Positions 7,468 through 9,276 of a DNA stretch of 9,276 nucleotides are shown one piece after another. Origin of the DNA: an uncultured Prevotellaceae bacterium (GTDB lineage Bacteria; Bacteroidota; Bacteroidia; Bacteroidales; Bacteroidaceae). Both the position numbers and the translations under genes were made by a program. Below the pieces are notes generated by a model. The model was not told where the DNA came from, did no database searches, and worked only from the letters and a program-made list of their open reading frames with translations. How positions within the stretch are numbered: position 1 is the stretch's first letter; every line of letters begins with the position of its first letter. Location: positions 1 through 9,276 of the forward strand of contig CADCQC010000428.1 in assembly GCA_902803455.1 (NCBI GenBank), in the 5' to 3' direction.

Positions 7468-7475
7468 CAAAGACT

Positions 7476-7517
7476 ATTATATCTCACCGGTGATCATCGT
7501 CATGATATAATTTTTTT
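7476..7517 (+). terminator. Possible weak intrinsic terminator of the plus-strand gene run
   Basis: ATTATATC (7476-7483) and GATATAAT (7504-7511) form a perfect 8-bp inverted repeat around a 20-base loop, followed by T's through 7517 (seven in a row at 7511-7517). It lies 8 bases after the last plus-strand stop codon, where a terminator is expected, and overlaps the last dozen codons of the opposing gene. The stem is AT-rich and the loop long, so its strength is doubtful. A smaller ATCAT/ATGAT hairpin (7493-7506) is an alternative fold in front of the same T-tract. Confidence 0.35.
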
Positions 7518-8040
7518 CAGTATTGATGGTGGTGAAAAATACTTCATCTCCTTCAAGGATATTTTTCATGTTGTTACTGATGCCGTGCCCTGTCCATTTC
7601 AATTTGGCCTCTTTCATCGTCCATAAACGGATGAATTCCATATCGGGGCGTGGAGATTGCGTTATCATTATACGTTCTTTATCGTTCATCGTATAATTGA
7701 CAAGGGACTCGTTATAGCTGCGGATCGTTTCAATGTCTATACCAACAGGGAATGAGGAGAGTGCACAGACCACTGCTTCACGACAATGGCTAAAATTGAA
7801 ATGAATATGGGGATAATCCGTCAGAAAGGGCTTCCCCCCAGTATCTTTCGACAAATGTGGCGCCTCAGTGATGCCATATTCCAGACGGAGTCCTTCCATG
7901 AGGAGAAGGTATGCAGAAGCACAGAGTTTCTGACCTAAAACATGCTTGAATCTCAGCACTTCTTCTTTGCGTTGAGATGATAGCTTGTCCATAGCGGTTG
8001 ACAAGTCAAAAGATTCTATCTGATCATTGAGGTAGATCAT
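7477..8040 (-). CDS. 4'-phosphopantetheinyl transferase superfamily protein (Sfp type)
   Basis: The 187-residue product should move the 4'-phosphopantetheine arm from coenzyme A to a serine of an acyl- or peptidyl-carrier protein. Visible family marks are KDTGGKPFL (65-73) and FNFSHC (81-86). The magnesium-binding VGIDIE (99-104) carries Asp102 and Glu104, and W-TMKEAKLKWTGHG starts at Trp140 with the conserved W-x-x-KEA-x-x-K core (Lys143, Glu144, Lys148). The two-part layout is that of Sfp-type enzymes, but at 187 residues it is compact beside Sfp (about 220) and has a short C-terminal end. No carrier protein, NRPS, PKS or fatty-acid gene is in the window, so the target cannot be named. The ATG sits 13 bases after the T-tract of the upstream tRNA terminator, leaving almost no room for a separate promoter. 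The gene converges on the DUF4230 gene with a 9-base gap. Confidence 0.9.
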   Translation of the reverse strand: MIYLNDQIESFDLSTAMDKLSSQRKEEVLRFKHVLGQKLCASAYLLLMEGLRLEYGITEAPHLSKDTGGKPFLTDYPHIHFNFSHCREAVVCALSSFPVGIDIETIRSYNESLVNYTMNDKERIMITQSPRPDMEFIRLWTMKEAKLKWTGHGISNNMKNILEGDEVFFTTINTEKNYIMTMITGEI

Positions 8041-8053
8041 GTCACTATTCTAT

Positions 8054-8086
8054 AAAAAATGCCAAGCAATAATCATACTGCTTGGC
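8054..8086 (-). terminator. Intrinsic terminator of tRNA-Val
   Basis: Read on the minus strand, GCCAAGCA pairs perfectly with TGCTTGGC over 8 bp (8061-8068 with 8079-8086) around a 10-base loop, followed by A and six T's (8059-8054). It starts 8 bases after the tRNA discriminator base. There is no T-run on the plus side, so it works for minus-strand transcripts only. It also lies immediately upstream of the phosphopantetheinyl transferase start and could influence that gene's expression. Confidence 0.85.
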
Positions 8087-8094
8087 CTCTGGTG

Positions 8095-8169
8095 TAGGAA
8101 CAATCGGACTCGAACCGATGACCTCTTCAATGTGACTGAAGCGCTCTAAACCAACTGAGCTATGCTCCT
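8095..8169 (-). tRNA. tRNA-Val (anticodon CAC)
   Basis: A 75-nt cloverleaf folds on the minus strand. The 7-bp acceptor stem is AGGAGCA with TGTTCCT (one G-U pair). The D arm is GCTC/GAGC with GG in the loop, the anticodon stem CTTCA/TGAAG, the variable loop five bases, and the T arm ATCGG/CCGAT with loop TTCGAGT. The anticodon loop GTCACAT has U33 and reads CAC (8134-8132), which decodes the valine codon GUG. The discriminator is A73, as expected for valine. CCA is not encoded. Position 32 is G and 38 is U, an uncommon combination. The gene has its own promoter and terminator. By hand, Val(CAC) is the only anticodon that keeps U33 and a full stem. Confidence 0.93.
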
Positions 8170-8185
8170 GTTTTCTTTTGCGATG

Positions 8186-8217
8186 CAAAGTTAAGCATAT
8201 TCTTCCATTCCCCCAAA
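8186..8217 (-). promoter_or_regulatory. Bacteroidetes-type promoter for tRNA-Val
   Basis: On the minus strand, TTTG (8217-8214) is followed by 20 bases and then TAACTTTG (8193-8186), an exact match to the -7 consensus TAnnTTTG, with the -33 TTTG element at the expected distance. Transcription would begin about 8-10 bases before the mature tRNA 5' end at 8169, giving a short leader. Both elements and the spacing fit the primary sigma factor of Bacteroidetes. Confidence 0.8.
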
Positions 8218-8273
8218 TTTTTTATCGATTTTTTTCATCGGGAGGAGATTTGCTTTATCTATGATTTTCTGAA

Positions 8274-8316
8274 AGAGAATATGGAATGTCTTCTTTGATG
8301 ACATCCCATATTCTCT
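8274..8316 (-). terminator. Long hairpin behind the alpha-galactosidase gene, likely terminator
   Basis: AGAGAATATGG-A-ATGTC (8274-8290) pairs with GACAT-C-CCATATTCTCT (8300-8316), giving 16 paired bases and one A/C mismatch around a 9-base loop. It lies 9 bases past the alpha-galactosidase stop codon on the minus strand, the expected place for a 3' hairpin. The T-run after it is poor (TTTC only), so it may stabilise the 3' end or need Rho rather than act as a classic intrinsic terminator. The rest of the 156-base interval 8170-8325 holds only the tRNA promoter. Confidence 0.55.
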
Positions 8317-8325
8317 CCTAGTCCT

Positions 8326-9276
8326 TTATTCCAGCAAGAGGACACGACTGCTCCAATCGGTTTTCTTTCCCCATTCCACATCATTGCGGTAGGGAATTTC
8401 CAAACCATGGCTCATCAGATACGCTCCGCTAAAACTCTTTCCCTCAAAATCAAGTGGATTCAGATCTATACGGTTGAGCTCATGCACACGATATTGTTTG
8501 TCAGGATCGAGACCAGACATCTTCACACGTGGGAGATGCTCGTTCTGCATGGATTCTGTCTTCCACCAGTAAAAAACGGCCTTTTCCTTATTCTCGCTCA
8601 CATACATCATTGAGGCAAGACCTTTCTTGTCATAGGGGGAGACAAGACGGTAAATATCACCAAATTGTACGATGGGGCGGATTTGCTTATATTCGGCGAT
8701 GGCGTTACGACAGAGGGATTTCTCCTCTTCTGTCATGTTCTTCGGTTGGATTTCCATTCCTAAGCGGCCGCTCATGGCCACATCGATACGGTACTTCAGT
8801 GAGGTGGTACGGAAGACAGTGTGATTGGGAACGGCACTGATATGACAGGCCATAGCTATAGCTGGGAAGAAATAACTCGTCCCCCATTGCATATAGATTC
8901 GTTGCAACGCATCTGTGTTGTCACTCACCCAAAACTCGTCAAAATAGGGCAATACGCCCCAGTTAGCTCGACCACCGCCACTTGCACAAGCTTGAATAGT
9001 GACATCGGGATAGCGTTCTCGAACACGCTGGCATACTTTCTCAAAACCACGGTGATAGGCTATATAGAGGTGGCTCTGTTCATCGGATTTCAGATATTGG
9101 CTGCCATGATTGAGAATGGGCATGTTGGCATCCCATTTGATGTAGTCGATGGCGGGATACTTGGAAAGAAGGTCATCCACAATCTTAAAAATGAAATCTT
9201 GCACTTGTGGATTGGAGAGATCAAGTATCACTTGGGTGCCGCCTCTGCCTAATACTGCGTCACGGCGAGGGGCTTT
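8326..9276 (-). CDS. GH36 alpha-galactosidase, C-terminal part (5' end outside window)
   Basis: This enzyme removes terminal alpha-1,6-linked galactose from raffinose-type oligosaccharides and galactomannans. The frame is open to the right edge, so the start is missing. A GTG at 9231 only encodes an internal valine. The visible 316 residues hold the catalytic half of the (beta/alpha)8 barrel plus the C-terminal beta domain. The nucleophile Asp lies in YIKWDAN (codon 9130-9132). CASGGGRANWG follows, then the acid/base Asp in FWVSDNTDA (codon 8920-8922), then WGTSYFFPA, AVPNHTVFRTTSLKYRIDVAMSGRLGME and the GDIYRLVSPYD strand. These are the signatures of the long GH36 enzymes (usually about 700 residues), not GH27. 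The gene stands apart from the plus-strand run, with its own 3' hairpin. Cell location cannot be judged without the N-terminus. No disruption is visible. Confidence 0.93.
   Translation of the reverse strand, partial: KAPRRDAVLGRGGTQVILDLSNPQVQDFIFKIVDDLLSKYPAIDYIKWDANMPILNHGSQYLKSDEQSHLYIAYHRGFEKVCQRVRERYPDVTIQACASGGGRANWGVLPYFDEFWVSDNTDALQRIYMQWGTSYFFPAIAMACHISAVPNHTVFRTTSLKYRIDVAMSGRLGMEIQPKNMTEEEKSLCRNAIAEYKQIRPIVQFGDIYRLVSPYDKKGLASMMYVSENKEKAVFYWWKTESMQNEHLPRVKMSGLDPDKQYRVHELNRIDLNPLDFEGKSFSGAYLMSHGLEIPYRNDVEWGKKTDWSSRVLLLE

Noticed and set aside
7486..7495. Palindrome TCACCGGTGA as an operator site
   Set aside because: It lies at the very end of two convergent genes with no promoter nearby, so an operator role is unlikely. 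A 10-base palindrome can arise by chance.
8095..8325. tRNA-Val as an integration (att) site for a mobile element
   Set aside because: No integrase, no direct repeat of the tRNA 3' end and no mobile gene is visible in the window.
9229..9231. GTG as the start of the alpha-galactosidase
   Set aside because: The frame continues without a stop to the window edge, and 15 further upstream residues (ending GRGGTQ) read like the interior of a GH36 enzyme, so the gene is cut by the window.
8407..9252. Several plus-strand open frames (60-143 codons) opposite the alpha-galactosidase
   Set aside because: They lie antisense to a clearly coding GH36 gene with all catalytic motifs, and their translations show no recognisable domain.

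Overview
The window looks like a chromosomal segment of a Bacteroidales bacterium, probably Prevotella-like. Four things point this way: Bacteroidetes-type DUF4230 genes, a GH36 alpha-galactosidase and a CE12 esterase of the type common in gut and rumen Bacteroidetes, start codons mostly without a Shine-Dalgarno sequence, and a clear Bacteroidetes promoter (TTTG, 20 bases, TAACTTTG) in front of a tRNA gene. Genus and species cannot be fixed from the sequence alone.

The left three quarters (1-7467) is one tightly packed run of eight plus-strand genes, with gaps of only 1 to 25 bases. In order they are: the 3' part of purA (adenylosuccinate synthase), hisS (histidyl-tRNA synthetase), a secreted CE12/SGNH rhamnogalacturonan-acetylesterase-like protein, a nucleoside:H+ symporter-family MFS transporter, a DUF151 bifunctional-nuclease-like protein with a UVR tail, rsmE (16S rRNA m3U1498 methyltransferase), a small DUF4230 lipoprotein, and a second, larger membrane-anchored DUF4230 protein. 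The spacing suggests co-transcription. The run mixes purine synthesis, translation and rRNA modification with one pectin-related esterase and one transporter. A weak AT-rich hairpin followed by seven T's at 7476-7517 may end it, inside the 3' end of the convergent next gene.

The right quarter is on the minus strand. From right to left it holds the 3' part of a GH36 alpha-galactosidase that runs off the window, a 17-bp hairpin behind it, a tRNA-Val(CAC) with its own promoter and intrinsic terminator, and a compact Sfp-type 4'-phosphopantetheinyl transferase. The transferase starts only 13 bases after the T-tract of the tRNA terminator.

I see no CRISPR array, insertion sequence, phage gene or defence system, and no convincing undescribed system. 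The points most worth a second look are the truncated pectin-methylesterase-like tail on the CE12 protein, the tandem DUF4230 pair with different membrane anchoring and an unfamiliar C-terminal domain, and the tRNA-terminator/phosphopantetheinyl-transferase arrangement.
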